Notes: generated from the letters alone by a model not told the origin. A stretch of DNA of 64,000 nucleotides from Armatimonadota bacterium (GCA_025360125.1 JANYCU010000027.1:62001-126000), one strand, 5' to 3'. Counted from the first letter of the stretch, positions 9,047 to 18,253 are shown. Translations and numbers: made by a program.

Positions 9047-9634
9047 TCAGTCGTCAAGTGCGCGGCCATATCCATCAATTCCGACCTTACCGCTCAGAAT
9101 CATGATCCCGTCGATTATGGACCAGAAGAAGCCAACGAGGCAAAAGCAAAGGATGAATTGAATAACTCCGAGGGCTGCATATCCAAGATACATTCGGCCC
9201 ACTCCAGGAATGATGAGTTGGAGAATTCCTGAAACGGTCCTACTCTTATCGCTTCTCGGCAAATGGAGGGTCCGGTTATAACCATACGGCTGAACTGCGA
9301 CGGGCCGAGCCATCGGGACGCTCTGCTGATAAGCGGGAGCTGGCTGATAACCTGGGTTATATGTTGGCGCAAAGCTGGTGGGTTGGTGCTGAGGGGCTTG
9401 CGGAGGTACCGTTCCGGGCAAAGGTGGAGGGCTCGCCATCGGCTCCACTAGTTTGAACGCAGACATGAGTTCGGTGACGTTGCCTGCAGGCAACCAGTCA
9501 TTCATCGATGGCTTCCAGACGAAAGTGGATTTTTCTATCACTCCGCCTTCGATGAGCTCTTCCATTTGTTCAAGTGTGAGCGGACCGAGTTGTCCGAATG
9601 AACCGACGTAATACCATGCTGCAGCTTCGCTCAT
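9047..9634 (-). CDS. GYF_2 and TM2 domain membrane protein
   Basis: 195 aa. Residues 5-62 are a GYF_2 domain (WYYVGSFGQLGPLTLEQMEE ... FVWKPSMNDWLPA), which in eukaryotic GYF relatives binds proline-rich peptides. Residues 63-125 are Pro/Gln/Tyr-rich linker with YQPAPAYQQ-like segments. Residues 130-190 are a TM2 domain with two short helices (GILQLIIPGVGRMYLGY and FILCFCLVGFFWSIIDGIMIL) and the usual GxGRxYLG and DG motifs. Such GYF_2-linker-TM2 proteins are common in Planctomycetes-like and Armatimonadota-like genomes; function unknown. Confidence 0.85.
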   Translation of the reverse strand: MSEAAAWYYVGSFGQLGPLTLEQMEELIEGGVIEKSTFVWKPSMNDWLPAGNVTELMSAFKLVEPMASPPPLPGTVPPQAPQHQPTSFAPTYNPGYQPAPAYQQSVPMARPVAVQPYGYNRTLHLPRSDKSRTVSGILQLIIPGVGRMYLGYAALGVIQFILCFCLVGFFWSIIDGIMILSGKVGIDGYGRALDD

Positions 9635-9702
9635 CGTAGTTCTTGAATTCGTTTATTACGTTAGGTTGTACCCGTTCGGCTTCCCGATAGGTCTTTGGGC
9701 GG

Positions 9703-9708
9703 TACCCT
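9703..9708 (+). promoter_or_regulatory. TACCCT -10-like hexamer before gltX
   Basis: GGTACCCT, 11 nt before the gltX ATG. No SD is seen in the short spacer, which itself contains a second TATAGA-like core. Confidence 0.45.
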
Positions 9709-9719
9709 TATAGAAAGTA

Positions 9720-11273
9720 ATGTCAGTGCGAGTTCGTTTTGCCCCTAGTCCGACCGGACTACTTCATGTTGGCGCGTTGCGCACAGTTTTGTTCGACTTT
9801 TTGTTTGCCAAGCATGAAGGTGGCCAATGCATCTTCCGGATTGAAGACACCGACCGGGCGCGCTACAACGCAGAAAGCGAGCAGGAGTTTGTCGAGACCT
9901 TGCGATGGGTCGGCATCGAATTCGACGAAGGTCCTCACATCGGTGGACCATTTGGACCCTATCGCCAATCTGAACGAAAAGAAGCAGGAATTTACGCGAC
10001 GTACATCGAGGAACTAGAAGCGAAAGGGCATGCCTACAAAGCGTTCGATACCAGCGAAGAGCTGGACCAGATGCGCGAGTTTCAGCAAATCAATAAGCAG
10101 CAAATTGGCTACTTTGGCGGCGATTGGCGCGACGCTATTTCTAGCGAAATAGAAGCCGCAATCGCGGCGGGGCGAACCTACGTGATTCGCATGCGAATCC
10201 CCCGAGATCGAAAGATCATCGTTCAAGATGCCATTCGGGGTCGAATCGAGTTTGATTCGAACATCTTGCCCGACCCGGTTTTGATCAAAGGAGATGGGAT
10301 GCCAACCTATCACTTTGCCGCAATGGTCGACGACCATTTGATGGAGATCACCCACATTTTTAGAGGGGAAGAGTGGATTCCGACTTCGCCAATTCACGCG
10401 CTGTTGTTTGAATTGTTTGGCTGGACTGCTCCGGTATTCGTTCACTGTCCCGTCATCATTGGTGCCGATGGTAAAAAGCTAAGCAAACGTCACGGAGCCA
10501 CTCGAGTCCTGGATTACATGGCTCAGGGCTATCTCAAGTTTGCGCTCAAGAACTTTATCGCCCTCATCGGCTGGTCGCCCGGAGGGGACGTCGAGAGCAT
10601 GACCGAAGAAGAGCTGATCAGTTCATTCACGATCGAAGGTCTGCAACCATCGCCGGGGCGATTCGATATTGAAAAGCTGAACTGGCTGAATGGCCTCCGA
10701 ATTCGTTCGATGACCACCGAAGCGGTCTTAGAAGAAATGAAAGGACTGTATTCCGAAGCTTATACCAAGCATTATTGGGAGACCTTCGTCGACGAAGATC
10801 GAGTGCCAAACCAACCAGAAAAAGACGGGAAGAAGATCTACTCTCAATTCGAAAACTTGGTGCTATTTGCGGAATCCAATCGAGTCTACGCACTTCATTG
10901 CATCAAAGAGGAGCAAGAGCGGGTTACCAACCTTATCGACTTCGGAGCTGCATGCGAGTTCTTCATAGTCGACGAGCCGGAAATGGATCCAAAAGCAGTT
11001 GACAAATGGTTTGGACAACCTCACGTTCGTGATCTGTTTGCGCACCTGAAAGCGACTTGCGGGACTAAACAACTTACTATCGAGGAATATCGAGAAAAGC
11101 TGGTCGAATTTCAGACGGCAAATGGAATTGAGAAACTCGGGCCGATTGTCCACCCAACTCGGGTGGCCCTGACCGGAAAGACCTCGGGCCCGGGATTGTT
11201 TGAACTGATGGCCGTCCTTGGGCCAGAAAGAATCACAAAGCGTGTGGATCGAGCTCTTACGTTCGTTAAATAA
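9720..11273 (+). CDS. gltX: Glutamyl-tRNA synthetase
   Basis: Charges tRNA-Glu with glutamate. 517 aa class Ic synthetase. N-terminal RFAPSPTGLLHVGALRT carries the HIGH-equivalent HVGA (residues 16-19), then IEDTDRAR, and the KMSKS-equivalent KLSKR at residues 253-257 (GADGKKLSKRHGA). The C-terminal half contains the helical anticodon-binding domain (IEEYREKLVEFQTANG near the end). No zinc-binding Cys cluster is apparent. Transcribed alone from a promoter with TACCCT close to the start codon. Whether it also charges tRNA-Gln cannot be judged here; no gatCAB genes are in the window (the amidase at 53099-54769 is an exported enzyme). Confidence 0.95.
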   Translation: MSVRVRFAPSPTGLLHVGALRTVLFDFLFAKHEGGQCIFRIEDTDRARYNAESEQEFVETLRWVGIEFDEGPHIGGPFGPYRQSERKEAGIYATYIEELEAKGHAYKAFDTSEELDQMREFQQINKQQIGYFGGDWRDAISSEIEAAIAAGRTYVIRMRIPRDRKIIVQDAIRGRIEFDSNILPDPVLIKGDGMPTYHFAAMVDDHLMEITHIFRGEEWIPTSPIHALLFELFGWTAPVFVHCPVIIGADGKKLSKRHGATRVLDYMAQGYLKFALKNFIALIGWSPGGDVESMTEEELISSFTIEGLQPSPGRFDIEKLNWLNGLRIRSMTTEAVLEEMKGLYSEAYTKHYWETFVDEDRVPNQPEKDGKKIYSQFENLVLFAESNRVYALHCIKEEQERVTNLIDFGAACEFFIVDEPEMDPKAVDKWFGQPHVRDLFAHLKATCGTKQLTIEEYREKLVEFQTANGIEKLGPIVHPTRVALTGKTSGPGLFELMAVLGPERITKRVDRALTFVK

Positions 11274-11310
11274 GCCCACGGAACTTGGCAATCAATCTTG
11301 GCTGCCCGGT

Positions 11311-11335
11311 ACCCTTACCTGCAAATGGTAAGGGT
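11311..11335 (+). repeat. 9-bp inverted repeat around a start codon
   Basis: ACCCTTACC and GGTAAGGGT, 7 nt apart, perfectly complementary. The loop holds the ATG of the following gene, and the left arm contains the TACCCT hexamer (11310-11315) 9 nt before that ATG. It could be an operator or an mRNA hairpin hiding the start. Confidence 0.5.
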
Positions 11336-12179
11336 TGGATTCGTGGGGCTTGGAGTGATGGGTGGGCCAATGGCTGGGCACCTTGTGCAGGGTGGACATG
11401 AAGTCACGGTTTGGAATCGAACCCCAACCAAATCTGAACCACTGAAAGCCGAAGGCGCATTGGTAGCAAACACGCTTCAAGAACTCGCCGAAAACTGCGA
11501 TGTGATCTTTACGTGCGTTGGTCGAAGCGAAGATGTAGCGGATGTTGTTCGGGCGATGGCTCCGCACGCCAAGCCAAGGACAATGTTCGTCGACCACTCT
11601 ACGATCGAGCCATCGATGGCCCGCACCCTATATTCCGAACTTAAAGATCAAGACTTAAGGTTTGTTGATGCGCCAATCACGGGTGGCTCAATGGGAGCCA
11701 AAAACGGAGCCTTAACCATTTTCTGCGGAGGAGACCATGACGATGTTGTTCACGCCATGAATGTGATGTTGCCGTACACCAAACGGGCCGAGCGAGTGGG
11801 TGATTCGGGCTCGGGCCAAGTGATGAAGTTGGCCAACCAAATAGCTGTGGGCGGAGCGCTCGTCGGTCTCTGCGAATCGATGGCATTTGCCCAGAAGGCG
11901 GGACTTGACATTAACCAAGCCCACAGCATGATCGGGGGCGGGGCAGGTGGGAGTTGGGCTTTTGAAAACTACGGTGCGAAGGTTTTAAGCCACGATTGGG
12001 CTCCGGGTTTTTCGGTGAAGAACCAACGCAAAGATTTCGGATACTGCGAAGCGGCCGCCGCCGATCTCGGAATTGATATCGTAATGACCAAGCTTGTCAA
12101 TCAGTTGCTCGGTGAATTGCAAAAGCAGGGAAGGGAAGAAGATGCGACTGCGGCATTGTTCGAGGTGTACTTCAAATAA
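11325..12179 (+). CDS. NAD(P)-dependent 3-hydroxyisobutyrate dehydrogenase-like oxidoreductase
   Basis: 284 aa from the ATG at 11325; a TTG at 11298 would add 9 residues but would place translation start upstream of the TACCCT promoter motif. Rossmann fold with GFVGLGVMGGPMAGHL at the N-terminus, the substrate loop DAPITGGSMGAKNGAL, and the catalytic Lys in GQVMKLANQ (family pattern GxGxxxKxxxN). The family includes 3-hydroxyisobutyrate dehydrogenase, tartronate semialdehyde reductase and succinic-semialdehyde/glyoxylate reductases, and the substrate cannot be set from the sequence. Its stop shares a base with the ATG of the nucleoside-type ABC ATPase (TAATG), suggesting cotranscription. Confidence 0.88.
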   Translation: MVRVGFVGLGVMGGPMAGHLVQGGHEVTVWNRTPTKSEPLKAEGALVANTLQELAENCDVIFTCVGRSEDVADVVRAMAPHAKPRTMFVDHSTIEPSMARTLYSELKDQDLRFVDAPITGGSMGAKNGALTIFCGGDHDDVVHAMNVMLPYTKRAERVGDSGSGQVMKLANQIAVGGALVGLCESMAFAQKAGLDINQAHSMIGGGAGGSWAFENYGAKVLSHDWAPGFSVKNQRKDFGYCEAAAADLGIDIVMTKLVNQLLGELQKQGREEDATAALFEVYFK

Positions 12180-13666
12180 TGAGCTTTGCCGTCTCGATGC
12201 AAAATATATCGAAACGGTTCGGCATGGTCCAAGCTCTGGATAATGTCTCTTTTGAAGTTCAGGCAGGCACCATTCACGCCCTGGTTGGCGAAAATGGAGC
12301 TGGGAAAACGACCCTCATTAGGGCCCTTTATGGGGCAATGATGCCCGATGATGGCTCGATACTTATCGGTGGAAAAACGGTAAAGTTTCGAAACTCCGCA
12401 GACGCCATCGGTCACCGAATCGGGATGGTTAGCCAGCACTACGGCATAATTGGCGAGCTAACAAATCTCGAAAATTTGGTCCTCGGGTCCGAAGGATCGG
12501 CAATTCTAAATAAGGTCGCGATGCAAGCCCGAGCAACCGAACTTGCAACTTCAATGGGGTTCGAGTTTGACTGGGACGCAGAGTCGTCAACTCTCGGCCC
12601 TGCCGGAGGGCAAAAGCTCGAAATCTTAAAATTGCTTTGGCGCGATAGCCAAATCATGATCCTCGACGAACCAACGGCCATGTTGTCCCCACAGGATTCC
12701 GAAGCGCTGTTTGTAAGCCTAAAGCAACTGGCTGAAAAAGGTGCGACCGTCATCGTTGTGACCCATCGAGTTGCCGAGGTATTTCAACACTGCAAGCGAG
12801 TAACCGTCCTGCGCGGTGGAATTAAAATCGCGGACCACAACGTAGACGACGTGACACCAAATCAACTTGCCGAGGAAATTGTGGGCGGTGCAGTGATGGA
12901 GCGGCCGCAACCCGTTTCCTCTAGCAAGAGTTCAGTGAGGCTCAAAATCGACCAACTATCGGTTCGCGGCGAAAAGGGCGACATGGCAGTTAGGAATCTG
13001 AACCTCGAAGTTAAGATGGGGCAATTGGTCGGCATTGCCGGAGTCGATGGCAATGGTCAACGAGAGCTTTTTCATGCCCTGATCGGCGTCACCAGGCCCA
13101 TTTCTGGCACGTTCTCGTTTGATGGTAGTCAGTGGGATTCAGAGTCAAGTAGAACCCGGATTACTGAGGGTCTGAGGATAATTCCTGAAGATCGCCACGA
13201 AGAGGGAATCATTGAGGATTGGTCGCTGCTCGATAGCGCCGCCCTAGGGCTGCAGCGGCTACCCGCATTCAAGAACCTATCGAAGGGAACGAAAAAGCAG
13301 GCTCCGTCCATGGCCGAGATGTTTGACACAAAATTTGGGCGACTGAGCGATGAAATAGCGAGCTTAAGCGGAGGCAATCAACAAAGGTTTGTTGCTGGTC
13401 GGGCCTTATCCCTGGATGCTCAGCTAATCCTCGCCTTTCAACCCGCCCGTGGCCTGGACCTAAACTCAACCACCAAAGTCTACAACGAGATTCGGCGTGT
13501 TTGCCAAGCGGGCGCCTGCGCGATTGTGGTGAGTTTTGATCTGGACGAATTACTCGACTTTTGCGACCGTATCGTCGTGATGGCCCATGGGGAACTTTAT
13601 GAGCCGCAAACTGAAGTCGCTCGGGATCGAGCGGCGATCGGCCGGCTCATGGTGGGTGCGGGTTGA
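12179..13666 (+). CDS. Nucleoside/simple-sugar ABC importer ATPase (two ABC domains)
   Basis: 495 aa with two fused nucleotide-binding domains, as in the BmpA/NupO/YufO and RbsA families. Domain 1 (about 5-235): Walker A GENGAGKT, a degenerate signature GPAGGQKLEILKLL, Walker B IMILDEPTAML. Domain 2 (about 260-490): the P-loop is degenerate (GVDGNGQ, no Lys), the signature SLSGGNQQR is good and Walker B is the weak LILAFQPARGLDL. This asymmetry is normal for the nucleoside branch, where only one ATP site is fully active. Followed by two permeases with overlapping starts. The BMP-family binding lipoprotein that usually begins such operons is not present here. Confidence 0.92.
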   Translation: MSFAVSMQNISKRFGMVQALDNVSFEVQAGTIHALVGENGAGKTTLIRALYGAMMPDDGSILIGGKTVKFRNSADAIGHRIGMVSQHYGIIGELTNLENLVLGSEGSAILNKVAMQARATELATSMGFEFDWDAESSTLGPAGGQKLEILKLLWRDSQIMILDEPTAMLSPQDSEALFVSLKQLAEKGATVIVVTHRVAEVFQHCKRVTVLRGGIKIADHNVDDVTPNQLAEEIVGGAVMERPQPVSSSKSSVRLKIDQLSVRGEKGDMAVRNLNLEVKMGQLVGIAGVDGNGQRELFHALIGVTRPISGTFSFDGSQWDSESSRTRITEGLRIIPEDRHEEGIIEDWSLLDSAALGLQRLPAFKNLSKGTKKQAPSMAEMFDTKFGRLSDEIASLSGGNQQRFVAGRALSLDAQLILAFQPARGLDLNSTTKVYNEIRRVCQAGACAIVVSFDLDELLDFCDRIVVMAHGELYEPQTEVARDRAAIGRLMVGAG

Positions 13667-14661
13667 AGGCGAAAATTCCAATTCTTTTCGCAGTAAGTAT
13701 CGCGATTATTGTCCTGTCGCTGGTCCTCGTCAAAGCAAATATTGTCCAGCCGATTGCAACAATTTTCACCGGATCGCTTGGGGATGCCCGCCGAATCTCC
13801 GGAACCATCAAAGAGATGACGCCTCTGCTGATTCTCGGATCTGCAGTATATTTGGCCCTTAAAGCTGGACTTTTCAACATTGGAGCCGAAGGACAATACA
13901 CGGTTGGGGCATGTTTTGGAAGCCTGTCGATGATCGCGATCGGTGGTGGGATCGGCGTTGCTGTAGGGTGCTTTGTCGGAATCATTACTGGAGCCTTGTG
14001 GGCGCTACCTGCTGGGCTGATTAAGGCCTATCGAAATGGCCACGAAGTCATTACCACCATCATGCTTAACGCAATTGCGTTGCTGATGACCAAGGCTTTG
14101 GTCGCCGGGCCATTCAAGGGTCCTGATCAATTTACACCTTCAACATCAATGATGCCCGTCCAGAGTCGGTTGGTTCCGCTTTTCACAATTGGCAACTTAG
14201 AAATACCGCAGTCGTTTGTCGTAGGAATTGTCATTGTTCTGCTCCTCGCCTATTGGCTCAAGCGAAACGTATCTGGATTTGAGTTGAAGGCCACTGGGGC
14301 CAACCCAACCGCGGCGAAGTTTGCCGGAGTTAACACCAAGCAAGTGACCGTGAAAGCGATGTTGATGAGTGGGGGACTCTCGGGTTTGGCTGGTGCCCTG
14401 CAAGTGGCTCAATTTGAGCACCGGTTTTACGATGGCTTTGCCACCGGATATGGTTTTGATGCTTTAGGCGTTGCCCTACTTTCAGGCTCGAATCCCGCGT
14501 ACTTGATCCTCAGTTCATTCTTTTTTGGGGCCATGAATAAAGGCGGCACCGCCTTAGTGATTTTGGGGGTGGATAAGGGGATTACTACGGTTGTCCTTTC
14601 CATTGTGATTGTGATGTTCGCGGCTATTCGGTACAGGAAAAAGGAGGACATCCGTGAATAG
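13663..14661 (+). CDS. Nucleoside-type ABC permease 1 (NupP/YufP-like)
   Basis: 332-aa inner-membrane permease of the BPD_transp_2 family. The N-terminal helix ILFAVSIAIIVLSLVLVKAN is followed by a periplasmic part and about eight more hydrophobic segments. The family landmark GLFNIGAEGQYTVGA (substrate-channel helix) and the cytoplasmic coupling loop ELKATGANPTAAKFAGVN are clear. TTG start overlapping the ATPase stop (TTGA). It forms a heterodimer with the next gene product in known systems of this family. Confidence 0.9.
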   Translation: MKAKIPILFAVSIAIIVLSLVLVKANIVQPIATIFTGSLGDARRISGTIKEMTPLLILGSAVYLALKAGLFNIGAEGQYTVGACFGSLSMIAIGGGIGVAVGCFVGIITGALWALPAGLIKAYRNGHEVITTIMLNAIALLMTKALVAGPFKGPDQFTPSTSMMPVQSRLVPLFTIGNLEIPQSFVVGIVIVLLLAYWLKRNVSGFELKATGANPTAAKFAGVNTKQVTVKAMLMSGGLSGLAGALQVAQFEHRFYDGFATGYGFDALGVALLSGSNPAYLILSSFFFGAMNKGGTALVILGVDKGITTVVLSIVIVMFAAIRYRKKEDIRE

Positions 14662-15493
14662 TTTTCTTCTCCAAGTCGTCACGATGTCGGCTCCTCTTTT
14701 ACTCCTTGCGATGGCGGGTTACGCCAGTGAACGTTCGGGAGTAATCAACATTGGACTGGAAGGCAAAATGCTAACCGCCTGCTTTGTGTGCGCGGCGTTT
14801 GCCCCTCAATTCGGAGCAATCGGCGGGGTTGTAATGGCGATCCTGGCCGGAATCGTCATCAGCATGCTTCATTGGACGCTGACCCAGGTCTATCGCATTG
14901 ACCACATTGTTTCGGGAATGGCGATCAACCTTCTTGCTTCGGGAGGAACTGGGTTTTTGGAGGCTTCTGGCTTCGCCAAAAACACGCTGACAGAGGCGCA
15001 GCGGCTACCACTTTGGTTTTACTATGCCGTGGCGCTTTTAGCTCCCTTCCTTCTGTTTTGGGCTGCGAATCACACACGATTCGGGTTGCAACACAAAAGC
15101 GTCGGCAGTGACCCATCCAAGGCTCGATTGCTCGGTATCAATCCCCAGCGAATTAGATTATTGGCTCTGACTTTGACCGGAGTTTTTTCGGGGTTGGCGG
15201 GTTCGCTGTTGGTCTCCGAAACTTCGACCTTTACCAAAGACATGACTGCTGGGCGGGGATATATTGCGTTGGCCGCATTAATATTGGGCGGTTGGCGACC
15301 GATTCCCGCTGCACTTTCTTGCCTCCTTTTCGGCTTGGCGACAGCGGTGCAGATACAATTAAGTGGAAAACCTATGTTCGGCATGCAGATTCCTTCTGAA
15401 ATTTGGAAGATGTTGCCGTATATTGTTACACTGTTGGCTTTAGCTGGCCTTTTGGGCCGCAATCGGACACCAGCAGGTTTAGGAAAGCATTAA
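14654..15493 (+). CDS. Nucleoside-type ABC permease 2 (NupQ/YufQ-like)
   Basis: 279-aa permease, partner of the preceding one. SGVINIGLEGKML is the counterpart of the GLFNIGAEG motif in permease 1. The cytoplasmic loop reads HKSVGSDPSKARLLGINP, and the C-terminal half contains GRGYIALAALILGGWRP, typical of the YufQ side. GTG start inside the end of the upstream gene (8-nt overlap) with a strong Shine-Dalgarno AAGGAGGAC about 5 nt upstream of the start, one of the clearest SD sites in the window. Confidence 0.9.
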   Translation: MNSFLLQVVTMSAPLLLLAMAGYASERSGVINIGLEGKMLTACFVCAAFAPQFGAIGGVVMAILAGIVISMLHWTLTQVYRIDHIVSGMAINLLASGGTGFLEASGFAKNTLTEAQRLPLWFYYAVALLAPFLLFWAANHTRFGLQHKSVGSDPSKARLLGINPQRIRLLALTLTGVFSGLAGSLLVSETSTFTKDMTAGRGYIALAALILGGWRPIPAALSCLLFGLATAVQIQLSGKPMFGMQIPSEIWKMLPYIVTLLALAGLLGRNRTPAGLGKH

Positions 15494-15496
15494 GTT

Positions 15497-16636
15497 ATGA
15501 TTTTGGTACCGTTCATCTTTCTTGTCGCCACGCCAGAGGCCGCGACAATCACGGCGAGAATTGAGGCAACTCATGCGAAAATGACCAAAGCCTCGGTAAT
15601 GGTTTCCGATGGTCTTACCAATGTTATTCCTACGAAAATCAAATTTTCACCCGGAGTATGCACGTTGGAAATGCCGAACCTTCAAATCGTCGAAGTAAAA
15701 CCGAACGCAATTCGTTTCTATGATGAATTGCTCAACCAGGTTGCGACATTGAATGTGAAGAAGCCAGCGAAGGTTCCCGATTCCGCTTCCAAAGTCGCAA
15801 TAGTACAGCAGGAACCAATTGCATGGCTCTTAGATTCTGCCCAGAAGAAAGCATTTTTTGCTGACATGAAGCAGGATAAGCGATGGCAAGTTCGGGGGAG
15901 CCTACTGATCTTGCTCGATCCGAAGCGGAAAATATTGTCCGAAGTCCACTTTGACAACAGCTACCGCGTGACCGAAATCAAGATGCGTATGAACGATCGC
16001 CCAGTTTATGATTGGAAATATCAGTACGCAAGTGAGGGATCAGTACCCAGTATTCCGATGTCAGCAAGTGCAGTCAAGGGACTAAATCCTCGACCATCAA
16101 TTCCGCCCAAAACAGATGGTCCAACCGTCTTGTATTCTCAAAAGGTTTGGCGATTCTTGAGTCGAATGGAAGGCAAAAAAATCAGTCAAACAACGGACGA
16201 AGGAACCTATACTTTGTCGTTTGGAAAAGGGAAGATTTCGGAGTCGGGGCCTAATGGCTCGTGGAGTTTGGCCGACAGATCGCTCGTGATCAACCCGAAA
16301 AGTGGACCATCAAAATCATATAAAGGGGGCGCAGATAAGACACTAGATCTCTTAAAGAGTCGAAATATGAATGCGTCTCCTATTGCTCGTTATGTGTTAA
16401 ATCGCAAGATACCGTTTCTCGACATGTTTGATCGAACCGATGAAGTCAAATTAGTGAACGGAATCGGAAATATCGACGGAAAAAACTTGTCGGTTATTTC
16501 GATGAGGCGAGCGGGTATCCGAATTCGAATGTATGCCGATCCAAAATCCGGTGAAGTTGACATGATCAGCAGCGATTCTCAAGATGCCAAAGGCAATTTT
16601 GTGAGCGGAACGCGATTGAAAATCAAATACCAATAG
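15497..16636 (+). CDS. Secreted protein, possibly LolA-like
   Basis: 379 aa, not firmly recognised. Residues 1-18 look like a signal peptide (LVPFIFLVATPEAAT). Two parts follow: residues about 20-190 read like an outer-membrane-lipoprotein-carrier (LolA-like) beta sheet (RWQVRGSLLILLDPKRKILSE style strands, WLLDSAQKKAFF), and residues about 210-379 carry a second beta-rich unit with a WRFLSRMEGKKISQTTDEG stretch. The resemblance is in secondary-structure style and is only inference. It begins 3 nt after the nucleoside permease stop, so it may be read through from that operon, and its 3' end overlaps the convergent S41 gene by 14 nt. Confidence 0.6.
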   Translation: MILVPFIFLVATPEAATITARIEATHAKMTKASVMVSDGLTNVIPTKIKFSPGVCTLEMPNLQIVEVKPNAIRFYDELLNQVATLNVKKPAKVPDSASKVAIVQQEPIAWLLDSAQKKAFFADMKQDKRWQVRGSLLILLDPKRKILSEVHFDNSYRVTEIKMRMNDRPVYDWKYQYASEGSVPSIPMSASAVKGLNPRPSIPPKTDGPTVLYSQKVWRFLSRMEGKKISQTTDEGTYTLSFGKGKISESGPNGSWSLADRSLVINPKSGPSKSYKGGADKTLDLLKSRNMNASPIARYVLNRKIPFLDMFDRTDEVKLVNGIGNIDGKNLSVISMRRAGIRIRMYADPKSGEVDMISSDSQDAKGNFVSGTRLKIKYQ

Positions 16637-17924
16637 CCTTTCGGTATCGCTCAGCAAGGGCAAGGGCGGCGTCGATTGCCTTGTCCGGGGCAGTTGGTAA
16701 AAGGATCTTCGGATCTTCAGCTTCAACGTCCGGTACGGTCGGGTTACCTTCGAGTCGAGTTGTCGATGGCGTGAGGTAATCAGCAACGGGAATCTGAAGG
16801 GCAAAACCGTTTGACGCCGACATGTAGCGCGAGAATAACACTGCTCCTGCTGACTTAGATCCGATAACTGTACAGTGAATGTTGGCTGGATCAACTATGA
16901 TCGTTCCGTCTTTTCCAACCGTCTTTTTGCCGTAGATATCATGCATGGCGGCGGTAAAGATTTCGCTTGCGCTGCCCGTTCCACCATTGATTAGGATGAA
17001 TAGATTGCCCGTGAATCGGAGTGAGTTCTTGGCCGGGGTCATCATATACTCGTTCGCAAACGGAGCCAACTCAGCTAGATTTGCAGGCTCTCGTTTTTCC
17101 TTGTCCTTAAAATGCGTAAGGCAGTTTTTGTCAAGCATGTAGCCGAGCTTCAATTGTGGGTCGACGAAATAACCCGCAAGGTGTTGAAGGTTGACAACTG
17201 CCCCGCCGCCATTAAAGCGAAGGTCGATAATCAGATTTTTGGCCTTCACCGCATCGTGCATGTACTCGTCGATGAGGGTTGGGTTATAGGCGTTGTCAAA
17301 AGTGTTGACCTTCAAAAGCCCCGTCGATGGATTGAGCATCTTGAATTCGTCTTTGCGAACCGTGGAAAATGGCCGGCGGGTAATCGTGTATTCGAATGTC
17401 TTTCCGTTTGGCTTGAGAATTTTGAGTTTTAGTTTAGATCCCGATTCGCCAGTGAGGACTGTGCCTTCCGTGATTTTCACGCCATCAACTTCCTTCATGA
17501 CGTCGCCAATCTCGAGACCTGCCTCGCTTGCGGGGCTGTTTTCGACAACTCGAACAATGATTCGGCCACCTTCGGGCAAAGCTTGACTACTCACTCCGAT
17601 TCCGGTCGTTTTTCCGGTCGAACGGACCGTGGCGTCTTTAGGTGTGGCCAAGAGAATGTGACTGAATCCAAATTTGTGCAGAGCCGCATTTACAGAAGCC
17701 TTGAACTCATCGTCATTTTTTGCTTCATCGATTTTTGCCCGCTCTGTTTTCATGAATTCATTCCACTTTTTAAAGTCGGTGCCAGGAACAAATGCATAGT
17801 TTTCAAGCTGAGAAGTCAGCTTGGTCAGAATTTCTGTTCGGACTTCTGGCTTACCATCCACCGTTTGGGCATTCGCGGTGATGCAAAAAGCTAAACCAAG
17901 GCTGGAAAGGGCAAATTTTTTCAT
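16623..17924 (-). CDS. Secreted S41 family peptidase with PDZ domain
   Basis: 433 aa: signal peptide 1-20 (SLGLAFCITANAQ), helical N-terminal part, PDZ domain about 105-185 (GIGVSSQALPEGGRIIVRVV ... PASEAGLEIGDVMKEVDG) and an S41 core with NLIIDLRFNGGGAV (230-243). The nucleophile motif is present as NGGTGSASE with Ser318. The later motif GSKSAGAV (355-362) matches the G-x-K-T/S-A-G form seen in many S41 enzymes, not the GKG form of classical CtpA. It belongs to a different S41 subgroup from the pair at 4170-6646. Just upstream on the same strand are two ClpS-like genes. Confidence 0.87.
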   Translation of the reverse strand: MKKFALSSLGLAFCITANAQTVDGKPEVRTEILTKLTSQLENYAFVPGTDFKKWNEFMKTERAKIDEAKNDDEFKASVNAALHKFGFSHILLATPKDATVRSTGKTTGIGVSSQALPEGGRIIVRVVENSPASEAGLEIGDVMKEVDGVKITEGTVLTGESGSKLKLKILKPNGKTFEYTITRRPFSTVRKDEFKMLNPSTGLLKVNTFDNAYNPTLIDEYMHDAVKAKNLIIDLRFNGGGAVVNLQHLAGYFVDPQLKLGYMLDKNCLTHFKDKEKREPANLAELAPFANEYMMTPAKNSLRFTGNLFILINGGTGSASEIFTAAMHDIYGKKTVGKDGTIIVDPANIHCTVIGSKSAGAVLFSRYMSASNGFALQIPVADYLTPSTTRLEGNPTVPDVEAEDPKILLPTAPDKAIDAALALAERYRKAIGI

Positions 17925-17957
17925 TAATTGACCATTGATACGTTTTTAGACGAAAGC

Positions 17958-18251
17958 CTAAGTTCCGTGTTCAGACTTTACTTCAACCTGTATGCCTATT
18001 TGACGAATGATTTGGGCAACACCTTCACATTCCTCTTTGTCTGCAAAATGCACGTTTGATTTACCCAAGCGATCGATTTCCCACGTTTCGATTTCGGCTT
18101 CTTCTACCGTGCAATGGGTGGCGACCATGAGGATAAACACGACTTCTTCGTAGGTATTGACCTCGTTGTTGTAAACAATGACCATCCACGATTCAAGCTC
18201 GGTTGAATCGGCACCGTGTAAATCGGGCAGTTCGATGATCTTGGTTGACAT
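17958..18251 (-). CDS. ClpS-like adaptor, copy 1 (diverged binding site)
   Basis: 97 aa from the ATG at 18251, chosen because it sits 2 nt after the upstream stop; a start at 18266 would overlap the upstream gene. ClpS fold: WMVIVYNNEVNTYEEVVFIL followed by HCTVEEAE and GKSNVHF. In E. coli ClpS the N-degron pocket uses Asp35, Asp36 and His66. Here the aligned residues are Asn29, Glu30 and Asp60, so two of the three are changed and the His is lost. It may have lost or altered N-end rule recognition. Residues were aligned by eye. No clpA or clpC is in the window. Confidence 0.75.
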   Translation of the reverse strand: MSTKIIELPDLHGADSTELESWMVIVYNNEVNTYEEVVFILMVATHCTVEEAEIETWEIDRLGKSNVHFADKEECEGVAQIIRQIGIQVEVKSEHGT

Positions 18252-18253
18252 GA

